6,727 nucleotides of DNA from an uncultured Eubacteriales bacterium (GTDB lineage Bacteria > Bacillota > Clostridia > Oscillospirales > Oscillospiraceae). A model generated the notes under the pieces. That model was given only the letters and a program-made list of their open reading frames with translations. It did no database searches and was not told where the DNA came from. The stretch covers positions 1 through 6,727 of the forward strand of contig URWG01000098.1 of assembly GCA_900551495.1 (NCBI GenBank), written 5' to 3'. Of this stretch, positions 1 through 6,397 are shown one piece after another. The stretch's first letter is position 1, and the number at the start of each line of letters is the position of its first letter. A program made the position numbers and the translations under genes.

Positions 1-54
1 AGCGGCGGTCTCCAAAACCGTAGGCTCAGGGTTCAAGTCCTTGTGCCCCTGCCA
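1..54 (+). tRNA. tRNA-Trp (anticodon CCA), 3' part only; 5' end outside the window
   Basis: This is the 3' portion of a tryptophan tRNA, cut at the left window edge so that the acceptor 5' strand and most of the D arm are missing. The anticodon stem is 5-9 (GCGGT) paired with 17-21 (ACCGT), closing with a G-U. The seven-base loop 10-16 (CTCCAAA) carries anticodon CCA at 12-14. A five-base variable loop (22-26) follows. The T stem is 27-31 (CAGGG) with 39-43 (CCTTG), around the loop TTCAAGT. The acceptor 3' strand is TGCCCCT (44-50), the discriminator is G51, and CCA is encoded at 52-54. The acceptor sequence and G discriminator fit bacterial tRNA-Trp as known from Bacillus. It is the only RNA gene seen and lies opposite in direction to all the protein genes. 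Confidence 0.95.
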
Positions 55-55
55 G

Positions 56-83
56 AAAAAAGCACGCTTCGGCGTGCTTTTTT
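56..83 (+). terminator. Intrinsic terminator of the tRNA-Trp transcript
   Basis: A perfect hairpin starts two bases after the tRNA CCA end. The arm AAAAAAGCACGC (56-67) pairs with GCGTGCTTTTTT (72-83) around a TTCG tetraloop. The GC-rich core followed by six T residues is a textbook Rho-independent terminator. The A-tract on the other side means it could also act on leftward transcription. Confidence 0.93.
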
Positions 84-87
84 CAAC

Positions 88-270
88 GAAATAAATCCCG
101 ATTGGATTTGTGAAATACCCTTCGGGCGTGAAATACACCTTTCGGTATGTGAAATGCCTGCGGGCGTGGGAGGATTTATTTCATTTCACAATTTCAAGTC
201 TGCGAGAAATTATTTCATATTCGGCTGTTGCCGAATATTTCACACGGGTTATCTAACCTGTATTCTTCAC
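88..270. repeat. Multi-hairpin GTGAAAT/ATTTCA intergenic element, probably a dispersed palindromic repeat
   Basis: This gene-free stretch is densely structured. The left half carries three direct GTGAAAT words (110-116, 128-134, 149-155). The right half carries five inverted ATTTCA words (starting at 178, 183, 191, 212 and 237). An 11-bp perfect inverted repeat, GAAATAAATCC (88-98) with GGATTTATTTC (172-182), could close a multibranch structure around small hairpins at 115-129, 132-150 and 154-167. The right half has a perfect 9-bp hairpin, ATATTCGGC (217-225) with GCCGAATAT (230-238), and a 7-bp hairpin at 244-261. Mutually exclusive folds exist, for example 108-116 with 183-191. The modular pattern resembles the repetitive extragenic palindromes I associate with gut Clostridia, from memory and unverified. 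No open frame or start signal makes it look coding. Confidence 0.6.
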
Positions 271-318
271 TCCCGAATTCACAGCATTCAAAATACACCC
301 CCGACATTTCGAAATAAG

Positions 319-348
319 AGCCGCAGGCAGTTATTTCTGCCTGCGGCT
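319..348 (-). terminator. Intrinsic terminator of the recD2-comF-mreB-deacetylase operon, possibly bidirectional
   Basis: A perfect 12-bp inverted repeat, AGCCGCAGGCAG (319-330) with CTGCCTGCGGCT (337-348), surrounds a six-base loop. It lies just past the stop codon of the deacetylase gene. On the - strand the stem is preceded by an A-rich tract and followed by CTTATTT, an imperfect U-tract. On the + strand it is followed by GATTTTT, so it could also stop rightward read-through from the tRNA side. Confidence 0.85.
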
Positions 349-357
349 GATTTTTCA

Positions 358-1920
358 TTATACAATGGAAGGCACGGGGGTCGGGCGGGCGGGGTCAAAA
401 ATCTCCTGCACGTCAAACAGGTCCTCCAGCAGCTCGGGATTCCACCACATCCGATAGCCGTCCAAGTTCCGACGACCCTGCCGGACATAGTTCTGCTTGA
501 TCTGTACCCAGTATTTTGTCGAATCCACGTTGCAGAAGTAGCGATAGCCCGCGGCATACATCGCCTCGTACTTGCCGCCGGAGTAATCCTCCACACCGGC
601 AATATCCGCGCCGTAGGGATAGATGAAAATATCCGTATCCCCGACGATCGGCTGCACCTGCTCCTCCCATTTCTGCACATCCTCGGCGACCTCATCGACG
701 GAGTGCTCGCCGTAGGAGGGATGTCCGAAGCTGTGGCTGGCGATCTCGTAGCCGTTTTCCTTGAGGCACTTGGTCATCTCGCGCGCCGCCTGACATTCCT
801 TGTCATATTCGTCGATGCCGATGATCTCCTTCCATTCCGGATGGGTATGGTAGCCGTAAACGCCCTCATAGCCCGTCACGGCAATGATCGCCTTCGCACC
901 GCGATAGGAAAAATCGGGATGCTCCTCCACGAACTTGTCCAAAATCGGCACCAGATCATAGTCGCCGTAGACCGTTTCGCCCTCCGCCGTGATATATTGG
1001 CAGGTCGGTTTCCCGTCGTCGCCGATCACGAGGCGGTTGGCAAAGCCGTCTCCGCCCGCGTCGGGCAGCTTATCGCCGTCGCTGTCTACCATGTATTCAT
1101 AGTAGTTCACATCGTCCTGCGAGATAATGAGCGGCTTTTTATCGGGCGGAAGGTAGATGTCGCCCTGCACATAGCTCGTCGCACCGTTCGCGTCGGTCTG
1201 CTCGACGGCAATGTCATGGATGCGGACAAGAACAAAATTGCGCTTGTAAAGCTCCTCAAGCATTGCCTTGAACTCGTCCACGGTGGTCATATACTGGTTA
1301 TAGCCGTTGGTTTCATTGTCGCCGTCAAAGGCACGCGCGGTATCGACGATCAGGCTGTGGAAGAAGATATGCGTCGTCTGCGTCGTGTCCTCATAGCGGA
1401 CGCAGGTGCTCTTGGCGTCGGTATAGCGGCGGTAGGCATCGGCAAGCTTCGGCTGCTGCTGCCAATCCGCGCCGAATTGCTCCAAAACGGCGATCGCGGC
1501 ATCGTAGTCATACGACATTGCCAGCGGCTCCGCCTTTTCCAGCAGTTCCGCGGCGACCTCCTCGGGCGGCAGCGTCGGCTCGGTCGGCTCGGTCGAGGGC
1601 AGACTCTCCGTCTCGGGCGTGAGGACCGCTACCGCCAGCGAGACCAGCCCGCCGACGACCAACAGCACCACCATGGCTGTCGCTGCCAGCACCAGCCAGC
1701 CGCGCACATTCCTGCGGCGCTTTCTCTTTCGCGGCGCACGGTGCATCTGCGCGCCGACCGGCTGCTCCGGCAAGCGGCGCGTGTGATCGGGGTACGGCGT
1801 TTCAAGCTTCGGCGGCTCCGGCTCTTTCTTCCCGAACAGTTCTTTTTCTACATCCCATTCCGGCTCGGCATCAAAATCATATGCCGCAGGTCGGCGCTCG
1901 GGATCCCGATTTTCCGACAT
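358..1920 (-). CDS. Membrane-anchored polysaccharide deacetylase (CE4/NodB-like)
   Basis: This 520-residue protein is predicted to be a single-pass membrane enzyme with its catalytic domain outside the cell, probably removing N-acetyl groups from a wall glycan. In order it has a charged cytoplasmic N-terminus (1-60), a strongly basic stretch (61-73), one hydrophobic segment (about 74-100), a Thr/Pro/Glu-rich linker (101-120), a helical TPR-like region (about 121-170), and a NodB-like domain (about 180-490). CE4 signatures visible are ISQDD (266-270), equivalent to the TFDDG motif, and HSFGH (396-400), the metal-binding HxxxH motif. FIYPYG (432-437) sits where the family normally has R-x-P-P-Y/F-G, so the usual Arg is absent. 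An acidic insert, DSDGDKLPD (279-287), resembles a calcium-binding loop. The ATG has a good site, AAGGAG (1929-1934), which overlaps the mreB stop codon and suggests translational coupling. Family assignment is firm; the substrate is not known. Confidence 0.88.
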   Translation of the reverse strand: MSENRDPERRPAAYDFDAEPEWDVEKELFGKKEPEPPKLETPYPDHTRRLPEQPVGAQMHRAPRKRKRRRNVRGWLVLAATAMVVLLVVGGLVSLAVAVLTPETESLPSTEPTEPTLPPEEVAAELLEKAEPLAMSYDYDAAIAVLEQFGADWQQQPKLADAYRRYTDAKSTCVRYEDTTQTTHIFFHSLIVDTARAFDGDNETNGYNQYMTTVDEFKAMLEELYKRNFVLVRIHDIAVEQTDANGATSYVQGDIYLPPDKKPLIISQDDVNYYEYMVDSDGDKLPDAGGDGFANRLVIGDDGKPTCQYITAEGETVYGDYDLVPILDKFVEEHPDFSYRGAKAIIAVTGYEGVYGYHTHPEWKEIIGIDEYDKECQAAREMTKCLKENGYEIASHSFGHPSYGEHSVDEVAEDVQKWEEQVQPIVGDTDIFIYPYGADIAGVEDYSGGKYEAMYAAGYRYFCNVDSTKYWVQIKQNYVRQGRRNLDGYRMWWNPELLEDLFDVQEIFDPARPTPVPSIV

Positions 1921-1928
1921 TTTTCTCT

Positions 1929-1934
1929 CTCCTT
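1929..1934 (-). promoter_or_regulatory. Shine-Dalgarno site of the deacetylase gene, overlapping the mreB stop
   Basis: On the - strand the sequence reads AAGGAG, then AGAGAAAA, then ATG. The mreB stop codon TAA (1933-1935) shares bases with this site. Ribosomes finishing mreB would therefore sit on the initiation region of the next gene. Confidence 0.8.
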
Positions 1935-2964
1935 ATTCCTTCATCAGTCTCCGACGGGCAATATTGATCGTGCCCTCCTGCATTCGGTTGATCCACGCAA
2001 GGCTCTTGCCGCAGCCGTACGCCACGCAGGAGTCGGCATCGTCGGCAAGCATACAGCGAATCTCCGTCCGCTGCTGCAGCAGCTTGTCCATACCGTAGAT
2101 CAGGCTGCCGCCGCCGGTCAGAACAATGCCGTTCCGCGCAATATCCGCCACCAGCTCGGGCGTCGTCTGCTCCAGCACGTCGAGCACCTTGTCGCAGATC
2201 ATTCTGGCAGGTCGCCGCAGCGCCTCCAGCACGTCAAGCGAGGTGATCTCCAGCTCGCGGGCAAGACCGGTCTTGAGGTCGCGTCCCTTGACCGCCATCG
2301 CGAGATTTTCGGGGCGCTCGTAGACACAGCCGATGGTGAGCTTGATCTCCTCGGCGGTATTCGAGCCGATCACGACACCGAATTTCCGCCGTACATATTT
2401 TATGATCGCTTCGTCGAATTCCATGCCCGCAATTTTGATCGAGGCGGAATTAGCCACGCCGTTGAGCGTCAGCACGCCGATGTCCGTCGTACCGCCGCCG
2501 ATGTCAACGATCATCTTGCCGTCGGGCGCGTTGAGGTCGAGCTGAGCGCCCAAGCCTGCGGCAAGCGGCTCCTCGATCAGATACACACGTCGGGCTCCCG
2601 CCTCCATCGCCGCCTGAATGACCGCGCGCTCCTCGACCTCGGTAATGCCGCTCGGGACGCAGACGATCATGCGGGGCTTGATGACCGCGTGCTTGACCAC
2701 GCGCTTGACCAGCTCCGTCAGCATACTCGCCGTCAGCTCATAGTCGGAGATCGCACCGTCCTGCATCGGGTGGATGGCAACGACGTTGCCCGGGGTTCTG
2801 CCCAGCATATTACGGGCAGCCGCGCCGACCTGCAGCACCTTGCCGCTGTTTTTGTCGAGCGCGACGACGGCAGGCTCACGCAGCACAACGCCGCGTCCCG
2901 CCGCGTAAATCAGAATATTGGAGGTACCGAGGTCAATACCAAGGTCTCTGGAAAGCAAAAGCAT
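1933..2964 (-). CDS. mreB: MreB/Mbl-family rod-shape actin homologue
   Basis: This 343-residue cytoplasmic ATPase is predicted to form membrane-associated filaments that guide wall synthesis. The actin-fold motifs are all visible: phosphate-1 DLGIDLGTSN (7-16), the IEEPLAAGLGA segment with the catalytic-region Glu (130-140), phosphate-2 DIGGGTTDIG (154-163), and the adenosine motif VLTGGGSLIYG (281-291). Length is normal for MreB (about 330-345). The chosen ATG gives the standard short N-terminus before RDLGIDLG, with a modest AGGG site upstream. It is not followed by mreC or mreD. It lies between comF and a deacetylase gene instead, so it may be a second MreB/Mbl/MreBH-type paralogue rather than the canonical mreBCD copy. 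Family membership is certain; which paralogue is not. Confidence 0.93.
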   Translation of the reverse strand: MLLLSRDLGIDLGTSNILIYAAGRGVVLREPAVVALDKNSGKVLQVGAAARNMLGRTPGNVVAIHPMQDGAISDYELTASMLTELVKRVVKHAVIKPRMIVCVPSGITEVEERAVIQAAMEAGARRVYLIEEPLAAGLGAQLDLNAPDGKMIVDIGGGTTDIGVLTLNGVANSASIKIAGMEFDEAIIKYVRRKFGVVIGSNTAEEIKLTIGCVYERPENLAMAVKGRDLKTGLARELEITSLDVLEALRRPARMICDKVLDVLEQTTPELVADIARNGIVLTGGGSLIYGMDKLLQQRTEIRCMLADDADSCVAYGCGKSLAWINRMQEGTINIARRRLMKE

Positions 2965-2982
2965 AGTATTCCCTACCGTTTC

Positions 2983-3633
2983 TTAAAGGATTCTGGCAGC
3001 CGCCAGCGTAGCGCAGACCACCGTTGACGCTCCCGCCGAGCGGAGCGTATGGCTGCACTCGGAAAGGGTCGCGCCGGTGGTAATCACATCGTCGATCAGC
3101 AGCACCCGCCTGCCGATAAATTGCTCGGCATCGACGGCGCGATAAGCGTTTATCACATTCGCATGCCGTGCCGCGGCGTCGGGCTGGCGGGACTGCGGCG
3201 GATTGTGCTTGATCTTGCGCAGCGTCCGCACGCACTGCACGCCCAGCTCGGCGGCAACGCATTCGGCAAGCAGCATCGTCTGGTCATAGCCGCGCTCCCT
3301 GCGCCGTTTGTCGCTGACGGGCACCCACGACAGCACATCGAAGGACACCCGTTTCTGCATCAGACGCATGGCGATCAGACGTCCGTAAGCGCCCGCGTAC
3401 TGCTGCATCCCGCCGAATTTGAATCTGCGGACGGAATCGGCGACGAATTCTTCATAATAATATACCGAAAAGCACTCGGTATAGTACGAGCCGCGTTTCA
3501 GGCTCTGCTCCGCCTCCGGCAGCGCATAACGGCACTTTCTGCAAAGGTCCTGTTCCGTTTTCTTCAGCAGCTTGCCGCAGAAAACGCACTTCGGCGGATA
3601 CAGCAGCTCCAGCAGCCATTGGGTCAGTCTCAT
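2983..3633 (-). CDS. comF: ComF-family phosphoribosyltransferase-like protein
   Basis: This 216-residue cytoplasmic protein belongs to the ComF/GntX family, whose best-known member, ComFC of Bacillus, is needed for DNA uptake in transformation. The N-terminus holds a four-cysteine zinc-finger-like unit, CVFC (16-19) and CRKC (31-34). The middle holds the family motif RERGYDQ (112-118). The C-terminal phosphoribosyltransferase core has the PRPP-loop signature RVLLIDDVITTGAT (176-189), with both acidic residues present. Length is close to Bacillus ComFC (about 230). The start codon overlaps the recD2 stop as ATGA (3630-3633) with only a G-rich, weak ribosome site, so translation is probably coupled to recD2. 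The mreB start follows 18 nt after its stop. No other competence genes are in view, so a role in transformation here is only an inference. Confidence 0.93.
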   Translation of the reverse strand: MRLTQWLLELLYPPKCVFCGKLLKKTEQDLCRKCRYALPEAEQSLKRGSYYTECFSVYYYEEFVADSVRRFKFGGMQQYAGAYGRLIAMRLMQKRVSFDVLSWVPVSDKRRRERGYDQTMLLAECVAAELGVQCVRTLRKIKHNPPQSRQPDAAARHANVINAYRAVDAEQFIGRRVLLIDDVITTGATLSECSHTLRSAGASTVVCATLAAARIL

Positions 3634-5825
3634 AACGCCCCCGCCAGCCGATGCTTCAAGCCGCTGTAGCGCTTGTTGCGGCGGTTGTTACAGGTCATCT
3701 GCGCGACGACCTCCTCGTTTCCGACAAGGATCAGCAGCTCCCGCGCCCGCGTCAGCGCCGTATACAGTACGCCGCGCGTGAGCAGCATCGGCGCTCCGGC
3801 AAAGGGCACGAAGATCACCGCGCGGTATTCGCTGCCTTGGCTCTTGTGCGCCGTGATCGCGTACGCCAGCTCCAGCTCGGAGAGCACGTCCGTATCATAT
3901 TCGACCAGTCGGTCGTCAAACCGAACGGTCATCAGCCCCTCGCGCGGGTCAACGGAGACGACCGTTCCGATGTCGCCGTTAAAAATTCCCGTTCCCGAGG
4001 CGCCGTTCTCCTTTTTCCATAGTATATCATAATTGTTGCGAATTTGCATCACCCGATCGCCCTCGCGGAAACATTTTTCGCCCGAGAGCACCTCGCGCTT
4101 GGCAGGCGACTTCGGATTCAGCGCCGCCTGTAAAACGGTGTTGAGGTTCACCGTGCCCGTTTCGCCCTTCCGCGTCGGGCTGATGACCTGAATCTCCGCA
4201 GCGGGGATCTTCATACGCTCGGGCAGGCGCTTGGCGCACAGCTCCGCGATCGTCTGCACGACGGATTCCGCGGTTTTTCGCTTCATGAAGAAGAAATCGC
4301 GGTCCTTCGCCGTCAGGATCGGCAGCTCGCCGCGGTTGACGGCGTGGGCGTTCATGACGATCAGGCTCTCCTGTGCCTGTCGGAAAATCTCGGTCAGGCG
4401 GATCGTCCGCACCGCGCCGCTGCGAATCAGGTCGGAAAAGAGATTCCCTGCCCCCACGCTCGGAAGCTGGTCGGGATCGCCGACGAGAATCAGCGACGCG
4501 TTCTCCGGCAGCGCCCGCAGCAGGCTGTGCATCAGCAGCACATCCACCATCGACATCTCATCGACGATCAGCGCATCGCATTTGAGCGGCTCGTCCTCGT
4601 CGTGGTAAAACGACATCTCCCCCGTCTCCGGCGAGACCTGCGCCTCCAGCAGACGGTGGATGGTCGAAGCCTCGCGTCCCGTCAGCTCGGAGAGGCGTTT
4701 TGCGGCGCGTCCGGTCGGGGCAGCCAGCAGCGTCTCGCGCTTCATGCTGTCAAACAGCGCCAGAATTCCCGCGAGCGTCGTGGTTTTGCCCGTGCCGGGT
4801 CCGCCCGTTAAAAGCAGCAGCTTCTCCTCCGCGGCTGCGCAGATCGCTTCCCTTTGCAGCGCGGCGTAGTGAATTTTCTGCCGTGCCTCCAGCGCAGGAA
4901 GCAGCCGGTTTGCCGCATCGGAAGCCGTGCTTTGACGCGCCATGGAGAGGACGCGGTGCGCAATATAAGTCTCCGCCTCGTGATACTCCGGCAGATAGAC
5001 CGCCGTCAGCCCCGCAACGGTATCCGTTTCGGCATAGCCGAGGGCGCAAAGGCGGTCGATCCCCGCCGCAACGGTCGCTTCGTCCAATTCCAGCAGGGCA
5101 GCCGTCGCCGCCGTCAGCTTGTCCTTGGGTAAAAACGTATGTCCGTTATTGAGATTATAACGCAGCTCGAATTCAATTCCCGCCTCCACGCGGCGGTCAT
5201 CGTCGCCGTCGAAGCCCAGCTCCAGCGCCAGCATATCCGCGCCCGCAAAGGACGCGCCGAACTGCGGCTTTGCCAAAAGGTAGGGATTTTCGTGCACCAG
5301 CTCCGCCGCCTGCTCGCCGTGGATACGGTAGACCCGCACCGCGACCTCCGCAGGGATGCGATAGGCGGCAAGAAATTCGATCAGGCGGCGAATTCCCACC
5401 TGACGGCGGAAGGAGCTGCCCATTTCCAGCGCCTTTTTCATCGAGATCCCGTTGATTTCCGTCAGGCGCTCGGGCGCGGTATCGAGAATTTCAAGGCTGT
5501 GCTCGCCGAAGCGCTCGACGATCTTTTCCGCCGTTTTCGGACCGATGCCCTTGACGGCGCGGGAGGAGAGATAGGCAAGCACCTCCGCACGGGAGTCGGG
5601 CAGCAGGCGCTCCAAAAACTCCGCCTCAAACTGCTTGCCGTAGACGCTGTGCGAGGTCCACTTTCCCGTGACGATCAGCCGCTCCCCCGCAACGGGCAGC
5701 GGAATCGTCCCCACGACGGTAATCAGCGAGCCGTCCTCACTATCCAGTTTGATTACGGCATACCCGTTTTCGCGGTTTTCATAGACCACCGCCGCAACGG
5801 TTCCGCTAATCAGCTCCTGCTCCAA
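3630..5825 (-). CDS. recD2: ATP-dependent RecD2-type DNA helicase (SF1B)
   Basis: This 731-residue 5'-3' DNA helicase is of the RecD2 type, which works without RecBC in repair and replication-fork maintenance. The layout is standard: an N-terminal OB-like domain (about 1-70), helix-hairpin-helix segments (VKGIGPKTAEKIVERFG at 91-107 and another near 121-135), then the helicase core. Motifs seen are Walker A GGPGTGKTT (341-349), Ia LLAAPTGRAAKRL (366-378), II VDEMSMVD (421-428), III LVGDPDQLPSVGAG (447-460), IV EIFRQA (479-484), and the C-terminal AYAITAHKSQGSE (654-666) and YTALTRAR (688-695). Length lies between Deinococcus RecD2 (about 715) and Bacillus RecD2 (about 800). The start is TTG: an in-frame TGA lies 15 nt upstream and no ATG is available near the conserved N-terminus. 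A GAGG site lies 10 nt before it. It overlaps the preceding small gene by 20 nt. Confidence 0.95.
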   Translation of the reverse strand: MEQELISGTVAAVVYENRENGYAVIKLDSEDGSLITVVGTIPLPVAGERLIVTGKWTSHSVYGKQFEAEFLERLLPDSRAEVLAYLSSRAVKGIGPKTAEKIVERFGEHSLEILDTAPERLTEINGISMKKALEMGSSFRRQVGIRRLIEFLAAYRIPAEVAVRVYRIHGEQAAELVHENPYLLAKPQFGASFAGADMLALELGFDGDDDRRVEAGIEFELRYNLNNGHTFLPKDKLTAATAALLELDEATVAAGIDRLCALGYAETDTVAGLTAVYLPEYHEAETYIAHRVLSMARQSTASDAANRLLPALEARQKIHYAALQREAICAAAEEKLLLLTGGPGTGKTTTLAGILALFDSMKRETLLAAPTGRAAKRLSELTGREASTIHRLLEAQVSPETGEMSFYHDEDEPLKCDALIVDEMSMVDVLLMHSLLRALPENASLILVGDPDQLPSVGAGNLFSDLIRSGAVRTIRLTEIFRQAQESLIVMNAHAVNRGELPILTAKDRDFFFMKRKTAESVVQTIAELCAKRLPERMKIPAAEIQVISPTRKGETGTVNLNTVLQAALNPKSPAKREVLSGEKCFREGDRVMQIRNNYDILWKKENGASGTGIFNGDIGTVVSVDPREGLMTVRFDDRLVEYDTDVLSELELAYAITAHKSQGSEYRAVIFVPFAGAPMLLTRGVLYTALTRARELLILVGNEEVVAQMTCNNRRNKRYSGLKHRLAGAL

Positions 5826-6156
5826 ACCCGTCGTTCCTCATTTCCGTATATTCCGCAAGCTGCGTCGGGCTGCACAGCACCGCATTTTCCGCTCCGCGCA
5901 GCAAAAGCCCGATCGCCGTCTGCGCCCGCGCGTCAATGCCGCAGTCGGCAAAAATCAGCCTGCCCGTCAGAAGTCCGCAGCGCTGCCGCCAAAGGCAGGC
6001 GTGCACCAACGCGGCGGGGTCGGGGCGGCTGCTTTTCAGATAGATAATATGGCAAGCGCACCGCGGACGCGGCAGCAGCGCCTCCTTCAGCGCAAAAAGG
6101 ATCATCAGCAGTCCGCACGCAGCCAGCGCCGCCATCAGGATCGTTAACAGCATCAT
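5806..6156 (-). CDS. Small membrane-anchored protein of unknown function upstream of recD2
   Basis: I do not assign a function to this 116-residue protein. It has one hydrophobic N-terminal segment (about 2-24) that could be an anchor or uncleaved signal. A soluble domain of about 85 residues follows, with the pattern LIFADCGIDARAQTAIGLLLR at its core (67 onward) and seven cysteines in all (14, 33, 35, 54, 60, 72, 95). Small proteins of this shape occur in gut Clostridia, from memory and unchecked. Two ATGs stand in tandem (6154-6156 and 6151-6153). The ribosome site GAGGTGG is 4 and 7 nt away respectively by the GAGG core, so the second ATG is probably the real start, giving 115 residues. 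Its last codons overlap recD2 by 20 nt, which argues that it is translated and is the first gene of the operon. Confidence 0.72.
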   Translation of the reverse strand: MMLLTILMAALAACGLLMILFALKEALLPRPRCACHIIYLKSSRPDPAALVHACLWRQRCGLLTGRLIFADCGIDARAQTAIGLLLRGAENAVLCSPTQLAEYTEMRNDGFGAGAD

Positions 6157-6157
6157 A

Positions 6158-6164
6158 CCACCTC
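6158..6164 (-). promoter_or_regulatory. Ribosome binding site before the tandem ATG of the small membrane protein
   Basis: On the - strand the sequence reads GAGGTGG, then T, then ATGATG. The spacing is tight for the first ATG and close to ideal for the second, which bears on the choice of start. Confidence 0.6.
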
Positions 6165-6202
6165 AAACCATTCTATGTTCCGCTGCGGTCCGAGGTGCAA
6201 AA

Positions 6203-6314
6203 GAAGCTCCGAATGAAATCGGCAGGGACGTCCCCCAAAGGAAGCTCTGAAGAAATCGGCAAGGAAACTCCTCAAAGGAAGCTCTGAAGAAATCGTCAAG
6301 AATGGTCGGTGAGA
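6203..6314. repeat. Imperfect tandem repeat, 37-38 bp unit, three copies
   Basis: Three copies begin GAAGCTC at 6203, 6241 and 6278. The first two share the consensus GAAGCTCTGAA, then GAAATCGGCA, then a GGGA/GGAA block ending CTCAAAG. The third diverges after GAAATCGTCAAG. A degenerate trace of the unit (CGAAGAATCGGCAAAAAAG) recurs at about 6380-6398. The unit is not a multiple of three and each copy falls in a different frame, so this is not a protein repeat. It lies in the leader region of the recD2 operon. Confidence 0.8.
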
Positions 6315-6327
6315 GATTTTTTGTCAA
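6299..6327 (-). promoter_or_regulatory. Possible sigma-A promoter for the recD2 operon
   Basis: On the - strand a perfect -35 box TTGACA (6322-6327) is followed after 17 nt by CATTCT (6299-6304), which matches TATAAT at only three of six positions. A start near 6292 would give a leader of about 135 nt containing the tandem repeat. The -35 box overlaps the outer stem of the long hairpin. A second weak candidate, TTGCGC with TAAGAT at 17-nt spacing, lies further upstream at about 6440-6470. Confidence 0.3.
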
Positions 6328-6397
6328 GTCGAGGTTCGGAAAATGCAGACGTACTTTGTGTACTTCAAATTTTCCGAACCGAAGAATCGGCAAAAAA
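6317..6397. repeat. Long nested inverted repeat (extended hairpin) in the intergenic region
   Basis: The outer stem is TTTTTTGTC (6317-6325) with GGCAAAAAA (6389-6397), nine pairs with one G-U. The middle stem is a perfect 12 bp, GGTTCGGAAAAT (6333-6344) with ATTTTCCGAACC (6369-6380). The inner stem is GTAC (6351-6354) with GTAC (6360-6363). Neither strand has a T-run after the stem, so it does not look like an intrinsic terminator. It could be an RNA structure, a protein-binding palindrome or part of a small mobile repeat. Confidence 0.75.

Noticed and set aside
1..83. Integration site of a mobile element at the tRNA 3' end
   Set aside because: No integrase gene and no second copy of the tRNA 3' end were found in the window.
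88..310. CRISPR array
   Set aside because: The GTGAAAT words are only seven bases long, occur in both orientations and have unequal spacers. There are no repeats of 25-40 bp and no cas genes.
288..695. A 135-codon - strand open frame overlapping the end of the deacetylase gene
   Set aside because: It is in another frame of the deacetylase gene, crosses its terminator hairpin and is rich in Arg/Ser/Cys as expected for an out-of-frame reading.
43..3027. A 994-codon open frame on the + strand
   Set aside because: It starts inside the tRNA, runs through the tRNA terminator and the hairpin element, and then lies opposite the deacetylase and mreB genes, both of which have clear family motifs. The translation is His/Arg/Leu-rich with no recognisable domain. 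It is an antisense by-product of GC-rich codon use.
5139..6047. A 302-codon + strand open frame
   Set aside because: It lies opposite recD2 and the small membrane protein, has no family motif and shows antisense-type composition. The - strand genes here are well supported.
6203..6314. CRISPR-like repeats
   Set aside because: The copies are contiguous with no spacers between them, so this is a simple imperfect tandem repeat.
6333..6380. Intrinsic terminator at the 12-bp inverted repeat
   Set aside because: The loop between the 12-bp arms is 24 nt and neither strand shows a T-run directly after the stem.
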